From positions 8,165,556 through 8,229,555 of the forward strand of contig NC_051116.1 in NCBI RefSeq assembly GCF_014839805.1: 64,000 nt of DNA. The letters run 5' to 3'. Below the pieces are notes generated by a model. It did not search any database. It had not been told where the DNA came from and was given only the letters and a program-made list of their open reading frames with translations. Positions 10,241 to 21,260 of the stretch are shown one piece after another; position 1 is the stretch's first letter; every line of letters begins with the position of its first letter. The position numbers were made by a program, and so were the translations under genes. The DNA is from Manduca sexta. Lineage: Eukaryota; Arthropoda; Insecta; Lepidoptera; Sphingidae.

Positions 10241-10477
10241 GTAGCATTCGTAGTTTACCAGGCGAGTGGCTTCCCCACCATTCTAAAAAAGATTTTGTGC
10301 TCACATTAGCGTGTTCAAGGGCCAATTGCCCACGCGTGGGCGACGCATTCTCACGATACACATCGTCTACTCACTTATTTTGTTCACTTAATGATTATTG
10401 ACGAACGCCTCCAGGCGATGCGGTTTCATACAAAATTATTTTTAGAATATTTCAAGGTGCATCGAATTTATTAGCGA

Positions 10478-11346
10478 CTAGCTTCCGCCCGCAGCTTCGC
10501 CCGCGTGGATTTCGGACTTCAAAAATGGAGCCGGTTGCGAACGTTCGAGAATGTTCGTTTTACGAAGCTACTCGCTACGTGATTCGCTAGCCTCTAGGTG
10601 CCAAGCAAGCCGCCTGCCTGTGCGTTCGCGACCTTATATATATATACAAAAATAATCCTTATAGCATGATTCAGTATTCACGCGTGATGGCTTATTATTA
10701 GTGTATTTCATATATAACATTGGTGTTTCTATGCCGATTTCTATGATTTTTTTTTATGGAATATTTAATAATGTTAACTTTTTTAATTAGGGAAGACTGA
10801 GTGTGTTATAAACGTAAGAGTAGACAAATATAATGAGAAAGCTTCGAACTGCTAAGCTATCGGGAGTTACACGTGTTATTGTGAGTCAACCATAAAGATA
10901 GACATATGCTGTCGTGGGATATTTTTTACATAATTTGAAGGAGAACATTTCCGTCATACATGATTTCTGCGTAGCTTTAACCATTAAGGTTGCACACGCG
11001 ACGGAAGCTTAAAAAATGGAGTAACTTCTCCCGTTTTCCCAACATTTCCCTTCACTGCTCTGCTCCTTTTAATTGTAGCGTGATGAAAAGTATACTATAA
11101 CCAGCATAGGAGTATGACAAATAATTGTACCAAGTTTCGTTAAAATCCGTTGAGTAGTTTTTGTTTCTATAACGGTTATACAGACAGACAGACCGACAGA
11201 CAGACAGATAGACAAAAATTTTACTAATTGCATTTTTGGCATCAGTATCGATCCCTAATGACCCCCTGATAGTTATTTTGGAAATATATTTCATGTACAG
11301 AATTGACCTCTCTACAGATATATTATAAGTATAGATATAGATAGAT
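10478..11346 (-). mobile_element. Helitron-like element, ~860 bp
   Basis: On the minus strand it begins TCTATATCTATACTTATAAT, includes a GTC(T)-repeat tract (11170-11215), and ends CCGCCCGC-type hairpin sequence, GGAAGCTAG. The GTAGTTTTTGTTTCTATAAC segment and the CAGACAGACAGACCGACAG tract are common in insect repeats. Internal homogeneity is uncertain; it could be two elements. Confidence 0.45.
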
Positions 11347-11349
11347 GAT

Positions 11350-11480
11350 GTGTTGCTTAGCTATAAGATACAATTGCTGTGGATTCGAACCCTGGGTTGA
11401 GGAAAGTGATGAGTTTTCTGCTCAGTAATTTAGTCGGGAAAGTAGGTATACACTCGCCCTCTATTAAAAAGGAATTGGAA
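11350..11480 (+). mobile_element. SINE remnant with tRNA-like head
   Basis: GTGTTGCTTAGCTATAAGAT, GGATTCGAACCCTGGGTTGA (B box) and TTTTCTGCTCAGTAA resemble SINE-C, but the rest has decayed. Confidence 0.45.
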
Positions 11481-11514
11481 GGAATTATGGGTTGACGTAC
11501 CGTTGCTTCCCCTC

Positions 11515-11645
11515 TTTTTTTATACGGGCAAAGAACAATATTCCAATACGCCTAAGGGGTCGAGTAGCTTTGAAATACAGTATCGATGGACAAGAGACAA
11601 GATGATTATCTCTAGTTGATACAATTATGCCGGCCTGCCCGAATT
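11515..11645 (+). repeat. Repeat D, degenerate
   Basis: TTATACGGGCAAAG at the start and ACAATTATGCCGGCCTG at the end bracket a decayed core. Confidence 0.55.
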
Positions 11646-12019
11646 ACTACAGGTCAAAAAATATTTTTTTATGAAAACGGCTCCGTCCGAAATGCAACTA
11701 ACAATTGCTGACAAATAGCCTCACTCGCGTTTAACAATGGACCACATTAACTGCACATTACGATTGACAGTTCAATGCCGCTGAGATCACCAGTTCTGTT
11801 CTCAGACGGGGCATTTTTGGCATTCCTTTACGAGGTCGTTTTTGTTTTGTGTATTTACTATTATTCAGTAGATTACAGCTCCTCGTGAGATCCTTAGAAT
11901 AAAACCGATTTTTTTTTCACGAAAAAAAACCCATTCGTATGTTGTTTTTTTTTGTCCGGCCTGTCAATGTATTAGCACTCCAATGCACTGCACTGCAAAG
12001 GATTTTGTTTCAATAAAAA
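11646..12019. other. Gene-free stretch
   Basis: Long T runs and an ACGAAAAAAAACCC segment. No gene was recognised. Confidence 0.35.
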
Positions 12020-12106
12020 AATAATTTCGAAAATAATTCGTTGGTCCTGCGGCTGATCTCTCCCCGCTCGTGTCGTAGCTAGTAGAACAGAGTGCACCTG
12101 TATATT
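12020..12106 (+). mobile_element. SINE-B, left piece of an interrupted copy
   Basis: GTTGGTCCTGCGGCTGATCT...ACAGAGTGCACCTGTATATT matches the SINE-B middle and stops at the insertion. The right piece resumes at 12563. Confidence 0.65.
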
Positions 12107-12562
12107 TTGTTTAAGTGTACCCTCACGCCGTCCCCGGCGGGCTCGTCCTGTGCTACAAGTCCGTCGTTGTCGAACCAATGTAGGAAGACATTCACCCATC
12201 CCTCGTCTGTCAGCTCTCTATAACCGGCTGTCTATTAAAGTAAAAAAAAATGACATTTACCATGATTCCTTATGTACATTCAAACAAGCTATTTTGGCAA
12301 ATATTGATGAGGTATAATATGCATTCTGATAATAATAAACTTTAATATTAGTTATTAGGTATATAGTATATAGATTTATATTATTAAATATTTCTCTTTT
12401 TTTATTTTTATATATTTAAATTATTTTTTCTAACCTTGCGCATGTTGTGGTTGCCTGTAATTAGAATTGCAATTAGTCCAGATGTTTTTTTTTTGTTTTA
12501 GTTATTTGTATGTAATATTGTATATTCTGTTGGTGATCCTTAATAAATAAAATAAAATAAAA
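12107..12562 (+). mobile_element. LINE 3'-end insertion inside SINE-B
   Basis: A 456-bp insert ends GTTGGTGATCCTTAATAAAT followed by an (AATAA)n tail and is bracketed by ATATT at 12102-12106 and 12563-12567, a likely target duplication. The interior has a GC-rich start and an AT-rich 3' half, consistent with a 5'-truncated non-LTR retrotransposon. No RT frame is seen. Confidence 0.6.
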
Positions 12563-12675
12563 ATATTGCGCACACACTTGTGAACTATAATATTTTGCTT
12601 ACACCTGGCTGATCGTTCATCGATCAGATTAGCCGCAGTAACCGAAATTTGACTAGGAGGGATTCAATCATTCAT
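12563..12675 (+). mobile_element. SINE-B, right piece
   Basis: ATTGCGCACACACTTGTGAA, CTATAATATTTTGC, CTGGCTGATC and ACTAGGAGGGATTCAA complete the SINE-B body. Confidence 0.65.
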
Positions 12676-12989
12676 ATCGCTATTATTACTGGTTTATAAA
12701 AACAAACTAGCAATTTGCATATTCATACACAGTTGCAAAAACCCTAGCTTTACCTGTCCTTATAAAATATATCTTCAATGCGAGAGATTGAAGTCAAAAG
12801 TGAAAGTTCAAAATTCACGCGTAATAAATCATAACACTGTAGGCCAACAATGTAATTAATATCATGTTTTGTTATTAAACAACGATTATTGCTACGAAAA
12901 ACATTATTAAGCAAGGTTCAAGTAAGCCGACCCGAGTGGAATGCTGGGCGAAGTCGGCCTAGAGAATCGGGCATGTTATATTTAATAAT
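12676..12989. other. Gene-free stretch
   Basis: I see no gene or repeat here. Confidence 0.35.
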
Positions 12990-13190
12990 TTATAATATCA
13001 GCCCTGTATTAATACTGTCCCACTGCACGGGCCTCCTCTACTACTGAGAGGGATTAGGCCTTAGTCCACCACTCTGTAGTGCGGGTAGGCTTCACACACT
13101 TTTAAAATTCCTAATAGAGAATTTCTTCGGTATGCAGGTTTCCTCACGATGTTTTCTTTCATCGTTAAAACAAGCGATAATTCTTAAAGA
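12990..13190 (-). mobile_element. SINE-A lacking the tRNA head
   Basis: Tail and body complement (ATAATATCAGCCCTGTATTA...CAAGCGATAATTCTTAAAGA) are present; the head side ends at about 13190, as in a 5'-truncated insertion. Confidence 0.8.
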
Positions 13191-13492
13191 ATAATGAGTG
13201 GTGGGAGAAATTGGTATTTTTAAATGTATAAACAACGGCTTTTAATTAAATATTTTCAAATATAGAAATGCAAAGGACAGTGAAAGCATGCAGTATTTGG
13301 TTAGTACGCGTTTTATTTACTAATGTGAATAGACATTCGTAATAAAGTGTAAAAACATTGCTTAGAAATTAGAAAATTCGTTTTGGTTGACTTAAAGATC
13401 ATTGAATTATTTGATAAAGTGGCGAAGAGTTAAATGTTCCGAAAGAGAAGCCGAAAGATAAAACATATGTTTAATACGCACAAATGCAGAAG
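13191..13492. other. Gene-free stretch
   Basis: AT-rich; nothing was recognised. Confidence 0.35.
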
Positions 13493-13576
13493 TTCTGTTG
13501 ATAATTAGATATTAATTACGAAAGGGAAGGCGGTAGGAATCGGGCTATAGGGACCGTTCGCCCCTGATACTAGGTA
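13493..13576 (-). mobile_element. hAT MITE, partial
   Basis: GTTGATAATTAGAT...GGCGGTAGGAATCGGGCTAT and TTCGCCCCTG match one half of the MITE at 60550-60717. The other half is absent. Confidence 0.55.
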
Positions 13577-13721
13577 TTGTACGCAGGGTGGCTCGCGTGC
13601 GTGACCTTCTAAAATTCGGGCCAAAAGGTGTATTTTTCTGGGATATTTAGTAATTAGTAGCCTCTAATTTATTAATCATATATCATTATAAAATTTGTCC
13701 CTTATTTAAAATGTCCATAAT

Positions 13722-14056
13722 AATATAATAATAACAGCCCTGTATTGCATACTTGCCCACTGCTGAGCACGGGCCTCCTCTACTACTGAGAGGGATTAGG
13801 CCTTAGTCCACCACGCTGGCCTAATGCGGATTGGTAGACTTCACACACCTTCGAAATTCCTATAGAGAACTTCTCAGATGTGCAGGTTTCCTCACGATGT
13901 TTTCCTTCACCGTTAAAGCGAACGAACGAAGCGAATTCACAAAGAATACACACATGATTTTTTTAGAATAGTCATAGGTGTGTGCCCTTGGGATTTGAAC
14001 CTGCGGACATTCGTCTCGGCAGTCCGTTCCACACCCAACTAGGCTATCGCCGCTTA
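13722..14056 (-). mobile_element. SINE-A, full length
   Basis: Complete from the ATA tail complement to the head complement ACCCAACTAGGCTATCGCCG. Confidence 0.9.
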
Positions 14057-14084
14057 AATGTCCATAGTTATATAAGTAATTTTA

Positions 14085-14210
14085 ATAGTTGGTTAGAAGT
14101 AATAATAATTATTCTTAAACATTGTTTTGACGTATCATAAGTGAAACTTTGTTCGCCTATGTGATAAATAAAGTATTTTATTTTTATTTTATTTATAATC
14201 CAGTACATGT
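14085..14210 (+). mobile_element. LINE 3' end
   Basis: TTGACGTATCATAAGTGAAA, TTCGCCTATGTGATAAATAA and a TTTTATTTT run match 15480-15560. Confidence 0.55.
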
Positions 14211-14489
14211 TTTGTGCCAAATTTCATCGAAATCCATTATTGATAAACAAGCCACTAGACACTCAATACCAAAGATTACAGTACACCTGTTTGTACTAGA
14301 GAAAAAAATGCTTTAAATATTCCATTAATTGTGGCCGCAATTGTATCATAGATTAGACCATTAAAAATGTCTTACGAAATACTAGAAGTGTGGTCGCAGT
14401 GTACATTGCTCATCATTATGCACAAATTACATTTCTTGATTATCATTAACAGACGTTGTTTTAGAACTATAATTATGGTAATATTTTTA

Positions 14490-14702
14490 TTGCGTTTGCC
14501 TTTTCGTAGAGGCAAGGTAAAGTGATTTTTCTGCATCTGATGGTAAGCTGAGTGGCGTTGAGATAAAGTACCTATTGTACCTCGCCAGTCGAAACAATTA
14601 TGCCGGCCTGTTAGAACATTATACACAGGCTGAGCCCGAAACGAGACCCACTTACGTGGGCTTCTATGATGGGTTTATATCTTACCATTAAGGTAGTTAG
14701 TG
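14490..14702 (+). repeat. Repeat D, diverged
   Basis: ATCTGATGGTAAGCTGAGTG, CAATTATGCCGGCCTGTTAG and a TACGTGGGCTTCTATGATGG segment identify it. It is directly fused to the SINE-A that follows. Confidence 0.65.
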
Positions 14703-14965
14703 GTGAGTAGAATGGACTGCCGAGACGAATGTCCGCAGGTTCAGATCCCAAGTTTCCTAAAGTTATGTGTGAATTTAACGGTGAAGGAAAACATCGTGAG
14801 GAAACCGGCATACATGAAAAATTCTGTATAAAAATTGTACCATTGTGAAGTCTACCAATCCGAACTAGGGCCAGCATGGTAGACCAAGGCCTCTTAGTAG
14901 TATAGGAGGTCCGTGCCCAGTAGTTGGTCAGTATATAACAGGGCTAATATTATATATATTAGGGT
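14703..14965 (+). mobile_element. SINE-A without A box, joined to repeat D
   Basis: Starts inside the head at GTGAGTAGAATGGACTGCCG, keeps the B box (GGTTCAGATCC), lacks part of the middle, and ends ACAGGGCTAATATTATATAT. Confidence 0.8.
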
Positions 14966-15199
14966 AGTGAAGAGAACTTTTTCTTAAGACGTTACTCGAT
15001 CTTATGAAATAGTTAATATATCCATTAAGGTCACAAGGGCTTACTTCTGCGACTGTATCCTCGTCATAAATCGCCTTGGGCCTATCGAGTCTTAAGGGTG
15101 AGGTGAATGGATTTGGATCGAATTTGGAAGGCGGGATAGACCTTGTCTTGAAATACTACATACTTTTTATCCTGATACAAAAAATAAAGCCCGGAGTTT

Positions 15200-15560
15200 C
15201 TTTCTGCCTTTCTTCTTCGGGTAGTCATCGCTTAGGTAGTTAGTGGAAGGCTGGTAGGTTAGCTAGGTTAGGGCTTTTATTGTCCTCACCGGTGAGGATC
15301 GCGACGCGTTTCTCCCTTATTGTTTATTTAAAATTACATAATATATACATCATTTTATTTCTTCTTTCCTGCCAGCCCGAGCAGGCTTCTTTGTTTACTA
15401 TATTTTTCATTTATTTTATTTTCAATATAAATTGTCTTTGTTTATACAAGCTAATTTAATTAAGCAATAATTAAATGTTCTCATGTACCTTGACTTATCA
15501 TAAGTGCAACTATGTTCGCCTACGGGATGAATAAAGCATTTTATTTTATTTTATTTTGAT
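15200..15560 (+). mobile_element. LINE 3' untranslated end
   Basis: CCTGCCAGCCCGAGCAGGCT...TTGTTTATACAAGCTAATTT...CATGTACCTTGACTTATCAT ends in a TTTTATTTTATTTT run. The same 3' end lies inverted at 54868-55110. The upstream part to 15200 is included tentatively. No RT coding is present. Confidence 0.55.
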
Positions 15561-15884
15561 GAACCCACATATGAAATATTTGTATTTATTATTTTCAATT
15601 TATAATAGATGGTGCTAGTGTCGTCCAGATGGCGCTATAGAACGTCTCAATTATTTAGACTTTTATAGCGGGAAAGCCTTGTTACACTAGCGAACCCGTG
15701 ACCAACATCAAGTAATCTTAAAATACTAAATATCAATATATTTTATGGGCATCTAGTTACTTATTATTAAGTTATAAAATTTGATGAAGTTTGCTAAAAC
15801 ATGGTAAAGTTATGACCATATTAAATGTCCTGTAGCAAAGATGGCGAACCTTTAATAGTTAACGTGCCATTATTTATAACAAAA
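15561..15884. other. Gene-free stretch
   Basis: At 15606-15690 it has ATAGATGG(T/C)GCTAG... and TTTTATAGCGGGAAAG, segments related to 27900-27960. No gene was seen. Confidence 0.4.
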
Positions 15885-16195
15885 AAAATGGTGGTAGGTC
15901 TCTCATATGTGAGAGTCCGCCTGGGTACGTACCACCGCAATGTCTATTTCTGTCGCCAAGCAGCAGTGCGTCGTCACTGTTGTGTTCCGGTTTGAAGAAC
16001 ATTGTAGCCAGTGTAACTACTAGACATAATAAGACTTAACATCTCATGCCTCAGGATAATGAGCGCAGTGGATTACTAAACAATACCTTGTAATTCAAGG
16101 TCTTGGATGGTGTTTCTGCTGTTTATGGGCGGTCGTATCGCTTATCATCAGGCGAACGACAAGCACGTTTATTCATTTAAAGCAATAAAAAGATA
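15885..16195 (-). repeat. Repeat E, full length
   Basis: Reference copy. On the plus strand it runs GGTGGTAGGTCTCTCATATG, CCGCAATGTCTATTTCTGTC, GTTGTGTTCCGGTTTGAAGA, GTAACTACTAGACATAATAA, GGTGTTTCTGCTGTTTATGG and CTTATCATCAGGCGAACGAC. It has no reading frame of note. The class is unknown, possibly SINE-like or a LINE end. Confidence 0.75.
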
Positions 16196-16245
16196 AGACC
16201 GTAAAGAAAAAAGTTTGTAATATACTCACAGAGACTTATTAATCT

Positions 16246-16330
16246 ATACTAATATGTAAGAAGACTTTGTTTCTGTGAACGCGCTAATCTCGGGAACTAC
16301 TAAAGCGATTTTGATCAAAGCAGTAAAAAA
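16246..16330 (+). mobile_element. Helitron-like 5' fragment
   Basis: TCTATACTAATATGTAAGAA...GCGCTAATCTCGGGAACTAC belongs to the Helitron-like 5' consensus. Confidence 0.4.
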
Positions 16331-16545
16331 TATATATATACATATATGACCTGCACTAATTATCATCAGGTGTGTAGCCACATTGTTATAAAATTCCATA
16401 TTATAAGGTTAACAATATAATTACTTAATAAATAATGGCAGTATCATAGAAAAGAATCCGCTTGGTGGCATATGCGTCATGCTCTTGAACATAGCTTGAG
16501 AAGTATATTTTATGCATCTTCATTTTGCATCACCTCACACCCTCC
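16331..16545. other. Short stretch without features
   Basis: I recognise nothing here. Confidence 0.3.
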
Positions 16546-16640
16546 GTGACCATGAAGGCTCCAAAGTCTTCGAATCGTCGGGAGAAAACTAAAATATTAA
16601 AACCGCGATAGAATCCGAAAAGTAGTTTAATTTTAAATCT
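16546..16640 (+). mobile_element. Penelope-like terminal-repeat fragment
   Basis: CCGTGACCATGAAGGCTCCA, TCTTCGAATCGTCGGGAGAA and CCGCGATAGAATCCG match the PLE terminal unit. Confidence 0.6.
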
Positions 16641-16699
16641 TTATTCTGATTTAGTTTACGGCCTTCCTATAACTTGGGATCCTTCAAGCGGAGTGTGAA

Positions 16700-16820
16700 G
16701 AAGCAATTATACAGGCCGGCAAAATTGTGACGTCCGTCCGAGGTTGCTTGTATCTTTGGTCGGACGGCACCTTCTATGTGCTTCACTTCCCTTAACATCA
16801 GGTGCAGTGAAGACATCTTT
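16700..16820 (-). repeat. Repeat D, weak copy
   Basis: ACAGGCCGGCAAAATTGTGA and GCTTCACTTCCCTTAACATCAGGTG-type sequence suggest a decayed D copy. Confidence 0.4.
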
Positions 16821-16884
16821 CTGAGCCCCGTTAAAAGAAATAAGTTGAATATGATTAAGTGGTAAGTCATTTACATTTATTTAT

Positions 16885-16930
16885 TTATACACACATAACT
16901 TTTTAGAAAAGTCAGAGGTGCGTGCCCTGT
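16885..16930 (-). mobile_element. SINE-A, first piece of an interrupted copy
   Basis: ATACACACATAACTTTTTAG and AAAAGTCAGAGGTGCGTGCC stop at 16930; the head continues at 17181. Confidence 0.7.
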
Positions 16931-17180
16931 TTTTTGGTTTTACGGAGAAATGATTTCTTATGTTCACGCGAATGTTAGACATTAAAATTAAATTATTTTT
17001 TAAATTTGGGGAGGACCATGAAGACTGCAAAGTCTTCGAAACGTCGAGAGAAAACTAAAATATAAAAAAAAAGCGATAAAATCCGAAAAATAGTTTAATT
17101 TTAATGTTCATGGAGACAGTTCTTTATGACTGCAGTCCAGCTTTCGTGGGGAGCCAATGGGCGGTTATGTTGGTGTCTTC
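16931..17180 (+). mobile_element. Penelope-like terminal unit inserted in SINE-A
   Basis: Contains ATGATTTCTTATGTTCACGC, GACCATGAAGACTGCAAAGT, TTCGAAACGTCGAGAG and AAAGCGATAAAATCCG, the PLE terminal unit, plus about 70 bp of unknown sequence before the SINE resumes. Confidence 0.6.
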
Positions 17181-17246
17181 GTGGGTTTTGAACCTGCGGA
17201 CATTCTCGTCAATCCATTCCACTCCCAACTATGCTATCGCCGTTTT
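17181..17246 (-). mobile_element. SINE-A, head piece
   Basis: GGGTTTTGAACCTGCGGACA (B box complement) to CCCAACTATGCTATCGCCG (A box complement). Confidence 0.7.
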
Positions 17247-17555
17247 AATGAACACTTACTCTTATAAAAAAAAGGACCGTATTGACCAACTTAATTACAC
17301 TCTCAAGTGCAATATCAGCTGAGACGCTGTCAAATTAAAGTCACAATCTTGAGAGCGTATTTAGTAACATATATCAACATCTCAAATGATAACTTAAGTA
17401 CCAACATATGATGGAATTTGATAGTATTCTGTTTATTTAACAGCGTCGTATCAGCTGAGAAGAAGCTCTTAAGTAGCTTAATACTAATTCGTACAATAAA
17501 TGCCTACTTGAGATCTTTTTCAAAGGTAAGTTTCATTTATTAATACCCTAAAAAT
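17247..17555. other. Gene-free stretch
   Basis: ATCAGCTGAGA occurs twice (17313 and 17449) in direct orientation. No gene was seen. Confidence 0.35.
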
Positions 17556-17823
17556 GTTAGCCTAGTTGGGTGTGGAACGGACTGCCGAGATGAATGTCCG
17601 CAGGTTCAAAACCCAAGGGCACACACCTCTGACTTATCTAAAAAAATATATGTGTGTATTGTTTGTGAATTATCGCTTGCTTTAACGGTGAAGGATAACA
17701 ACGTGAGGAAACCTGCATAACTGGGAAGTTCTCTGTAGGAATTTTGAGAGTGTGTGAAGTCTACCAACCCGCACTAGATCAGCGAGGTGGACTAAGGCGT
17801 AATCCCTCTCAGTAGTAGAGGGT
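17556..17823 (+). mobile_element. SINE-A, missing the 3' tail
   Basis: A box TAGCCTAGTTGG and B-box region GGTTCAAAACC are present; the element breaks off at CTCAGTAGTAGAGGG before the ATT tail. Confidence 0.85.
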
Positions 17824-18107
17824 TGATAATGAAGAATCTTCAATACGGTGCTATCCCAATCACAATAATTCTATTTATCACAAGGAAGCGTCATTAGCAT
17901 TCTTACAATATTAATCACATACATTATAATATATTATGTTGTGTAAACATAATATATAATTGTCATATACGTAGGCATTTAAAAGGTAACTGCGTGTTGA
18001 GAAATATCATCGTAATAAGTTACTTATTCATAAAAAAGTAATATAGAAATATTTAGTTCGACTCAAACAATAATGAGATTAATAGAGATAGAAAAAACAA
18101 AACAAAC

Positions 18108-18368
18108 AAACATACATCACGCATTTATCTCCGAAGGGGTATGCAGAGGCGTAACCAGGGCACCCACTTTTAGCCAAGTGTGTTCTTTAACATGATGTGA
18201 TAGGGGGCGAGCCTATCGCCATATCGGGCACTAATTCCAGACTCCTGGCTCACACTGAGCAGAAAAAACCCAAATAACACCGTGCTCGAACTGAGACTCG
18301 AACCCCAGACCTCAGAGCGCTGCCATACCGCGCATGCAGTACAACAACCAAAGCAATCATAGAGATAG
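18108..18368 (-). mobile_element. SINE-C, near full length
   Basis: Tail complement CATACATCACGCATTTATCT, TGATAGGGGGCGAGCCTATC, then B-box complement ACTCGAACCCC. The head region (CATGCAGTACAACAACCAAA) is diverged. Confidence 0.8.
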
Positions 18369-18508
18369 ATTGTTACTAAATTGTTATTTTTAATATAAAG
18401 ACATTCACACCCATATCTTGCAATAAATATACAGAGATATATTATGGAAAGGAAAATAGTAATATATTTGTAACAAGAAAATACAGTGTAAGTACAATAG
18501 AAAAGCGT

Positions 18509-18823
18509 AAGCGGCGATAGCCTTGTTCTGCGTGGAGTGGACTGTCGAGACAAATGATAACAGGTTCAAAACCCAAGGACACACATCTACGACTACTCTA
18601 AAATGATGTGTGTATTCTTTGTGAATTATCGCTTGCTTTAACGATGAAGGAAAACATCGTGAGAAGTTATATGTGAGAACTTCCCTATAGGAGGATGTGT
18701 GAAGTCTACTTATCCGCACTGGGCCAGCGTGGTGGACTAAGGCCTAATCCCTCTCAGTAGTAGAGGAGGCCCGTGCAGCAGTGGGGCAGTATATAATACA
18801 GGGCTGATATTATTATTATTAAA
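18509..18823 (+). mobile_element. SINE-A, full length, diverged head
   Basis: GCGGCGATAGCCTTGTTCTG head, B-box region GGTTCAAAACC, complete body and a GATATTATTATTATT tail. Confidence 0.85.
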
Positions 18824-19176
18824 TCGTTGTAGGCCTGTGAAACCGTGACATTCTACTATTCCTGTGTTAAAATGAGGTTACATTACTCGCCCGATCGATC
18901 GCGATGTATGTTCATTAGTTGGGCTTCTGCCTTACCCTTCAAGGTAACGGCGTGTGCTTTAAGGTATTGCGCTAGCTTAGGGCAGATGCACGATAATACC
19001 ATACTGGGCCGGCATAAATAACTACATAGTAGCACGTGGCATAGATAAAAGGCATGATAGGTTTGTAGGTTAATGGTCAAATTTACTTAGTATGGTGCAT
19101 ACGGGTAATATCGGATGAGTGGTAAGATCGCATAACGCAAAAAATAAGCGGTGACGCGATTTTTTGGCTCGCTATA
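18824..19176. other. Gene-free stretch
   Basis: Faint repeat-D similarity near TGGGCCGGCATAAATAA (19005-19025). Otherwise nothing was seen. Confidence 0.35.
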
Positions 19177-19575
19177 TACAGGGTCATTTTGACATCGCGT
19201 TACTAAATGAAACCACATACTTAACTACTTGGAAATACACTTGCTAATAAGTTACTTGAGTCGTGGATGTTAAAAAAAAGTGTAAGTTTCGAACAAAATA
19301 ATATTAATAAAAAGTTATTTTAATTTTACGCGCCCTAAAGCTACTACTACTACTCTAAGACAATTCATTGCAGCGGTAACATCATACTTTCAGTCAGAAA
19401 TACACTTACGCACACACCATGAAATGAAATTAAAATTATCAAAAAATCTGAAAACTAAAACCAGGATTTTCTGTGAAAATATTCGTTATTAATGGATGAT
19501 TTTTGGCACAATGTCAACAAAGTGAAGACGAGTATGTGGTTTCATTCTGTAATGCAATGTCAAAATGACCCATTA
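19177..19575. mobile_element. MITE family M, copy 1, with ~40-bp terminal inverted repeats
   Basis: The left end CAGGGTCATTTTGACATCGC and the inverse of the right end (GGGTCATTTTGACATTGCAT) match and continue into AATGAAACCACATACT on both sides. TA flanks both ends, which would suit a Tc1/mariner-like element, but no transposase is present. Copies also occur at 49046-49435 and 60886-61150. Confidence 0.7.
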
Positions 19576-20387
19576 TAATAATAATAATAAATCGTTATTT
19601 TACTAAAAATATTCATTGAACAAACACAACTAAAGCAATACAATACGAATCGTGAAAATGCAAAAGCTTTATTGAACACCCGGTATCCAAAAAAAGATTT
19701 AACTGGATTTATGGACACCGATTACTCACATCGAGAAAATACAAGACCGTGAAGAAATTGTAATTTATTGTGTTAACATATAGCGTTTTGTGAGTATATA
19801 TACCGCAGCTGATGCTACCAAGAATATATATGCTATGTACATTGAAATAAATAAGGTAACTTCCTCTCTTAGCACTTATCAGAACTTCTATTTGGCTTTG
19901 TGACTGTCGAGGGTTCATTTTCTCTCGTTGAGGGTCTAACTTGACTCCACTTCGATTTGGTGCAGTGAGGTTATTAAGTACCTTATAAAAACAGTAATTA
20001 CGCTGGGTATAATATCTTATAAGGTCCTTCAGGGTCTTTAAACGGCTCTCATAGATAGACCTTTAGTATCATGCACCCTCGCAGTTACAAAACAGTTAAC
20101 ACAAGATAAGTATGTAATTTCCCAACCGTAACATAAAACTAACAATGCGTGACGTAACAACCTTAGCCTTATGACATAAGAGCTATTATCTACCAAATTA
20201 CATGTAACGAGAGCTAATCAGTGCGTGGCGAAATCTATGGGATTAGCGGCGGATCAAAGAGATGTCGGCGATAGACAGCGCACACATTTTTAATGTTAGC
20301 AATTTCGGCAACGATTTTAATTTCGTCAATTTAATTGAAGGAACAGTCAACTTATCAATTGTTAATTCGTTTAACAATTTAGGTCAA
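19576..20387. other. Gene-free stretch of ~800 bp
   Basis: AT-rich at the left, more balanced at the right. Short open frames carry no recognisable domain. Confidence 0.4.
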
Positions 20388-20760
20388 TCCATCATCATTA
20401 GCACGTCGCAGTCCACTGCTGGACATAGGTCTCTCCCAAAGTACTCCACAGAGTCCGGTCTGCTGTTTTATGCATCCAGTCGCTGCCCTCTGGTGCAAGT
20501 CGTCCTGCCATCTGATCAAAGGACATCTCACGCTACGTTTGCCACGATCCCCACTCTAGAACACGCTTAACACTCCAGCCGTGATCAGTTCTGCAACATG
20601 TGACAAGCTCATTGCCACTTCAACTTCAACTTTTAGATCTATGTCGGTCACCTTGGTTCTCTGACGGATCTTTTCGTTCCGAAATTTGTCCTTCAGAGAT
20701 TCCGAGCATAGTTCTTTCCATAGCACGTTGAGCGACTTGCATAGGCATTAGCCAAGGATT
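20388..20760 (-). pseudogene. RTE-like LINE, degenerate ORF2 C-terminus and 3' tail
   Basis: Translated on the minus strand it gives MPMQVAQRAMERTMLGIS, then GDRGKRSVRCPLIRWQDDL, and near the end a frame for TYVQQW-like residues, before an ATGATGATGG tail. AQRAMER.MLG, GKRS.G.P..RW.DDL and AYVQQWT are the conserved C-terminal blocks of insect RTE-type endonuclease/reverse transcriptases. Stops and frameshifts make it dead, and it is truncated 5'. Confidence 0.75.
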
Positions 20761-20889
20761 CGTTGAATCTATCGTCAACTAAATAATCAAATGTAAACTA
20801 ATCAACTATTAATCAGCTGTTACATGTTAATGTGTTAATAATTTTGTTCAAACCATTGTTAGATTCATATTAGTTCCTACAGTGTACTC

Positions 20890-21260
20890 TTAGGATCCGT
20901 GTCGCAATGTTAAATTAAATGATGGGCCAGTTAACGTATAAGACATTAGATTTAGCGTACTGAACATTTACTGTGTTCAACTAAATTGAATTTCAATCCA
21001 TTCAAACTGACTTTAGTATGGTCAGTATTGACAGCTTGTGGTTGTGTACGGAGTGGCGCTCATGATATAAAAACTCGAGTCTAAGTGTAAACCTGGATTT
21101 GAATAAGAAACATTAGTTAAATAAGTAAAATTATTTGTTGTTTAATTGAATAAATAGGTTATAACAGTGAGGTTTTGGTTGCCATTTTAGTTCAGATTTT
21201 GAACAAATAGTTTATATGGACGTTCGTGTCTATAGAATATATGTGAATGTAAGGCAGTTG
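20890..21260 (+). repeat. Repeat L (LTR-like), copy 1
   Basis: Reference copy. It contains CAAACTGACTTTAGTATGGT, TTGACAGCTTGTGGTTGTGT, GTACGGAGTGGCGCTCATGA, ATATAAAAACTCGAGTCTAA, TTGTTTAATTGAATAAATAG and TTCAGATTTTGAACAAATAG. A TATA-like GATATAAAAAC upstream of a GAATAAATA polyadenylation-like motif is reminiscent of a solo LTR, but I could not define TG..CA ends. Class uncertain. Confidence 0.55.

Noticed and set aside
20890..21260. Repeat L as a definite solo LTR
   Set aside because: TATA-like and polyadenylation-like motifs are present, but TG...CA ends and a target duplication could not be placed, so it is listed only as LTR-like.
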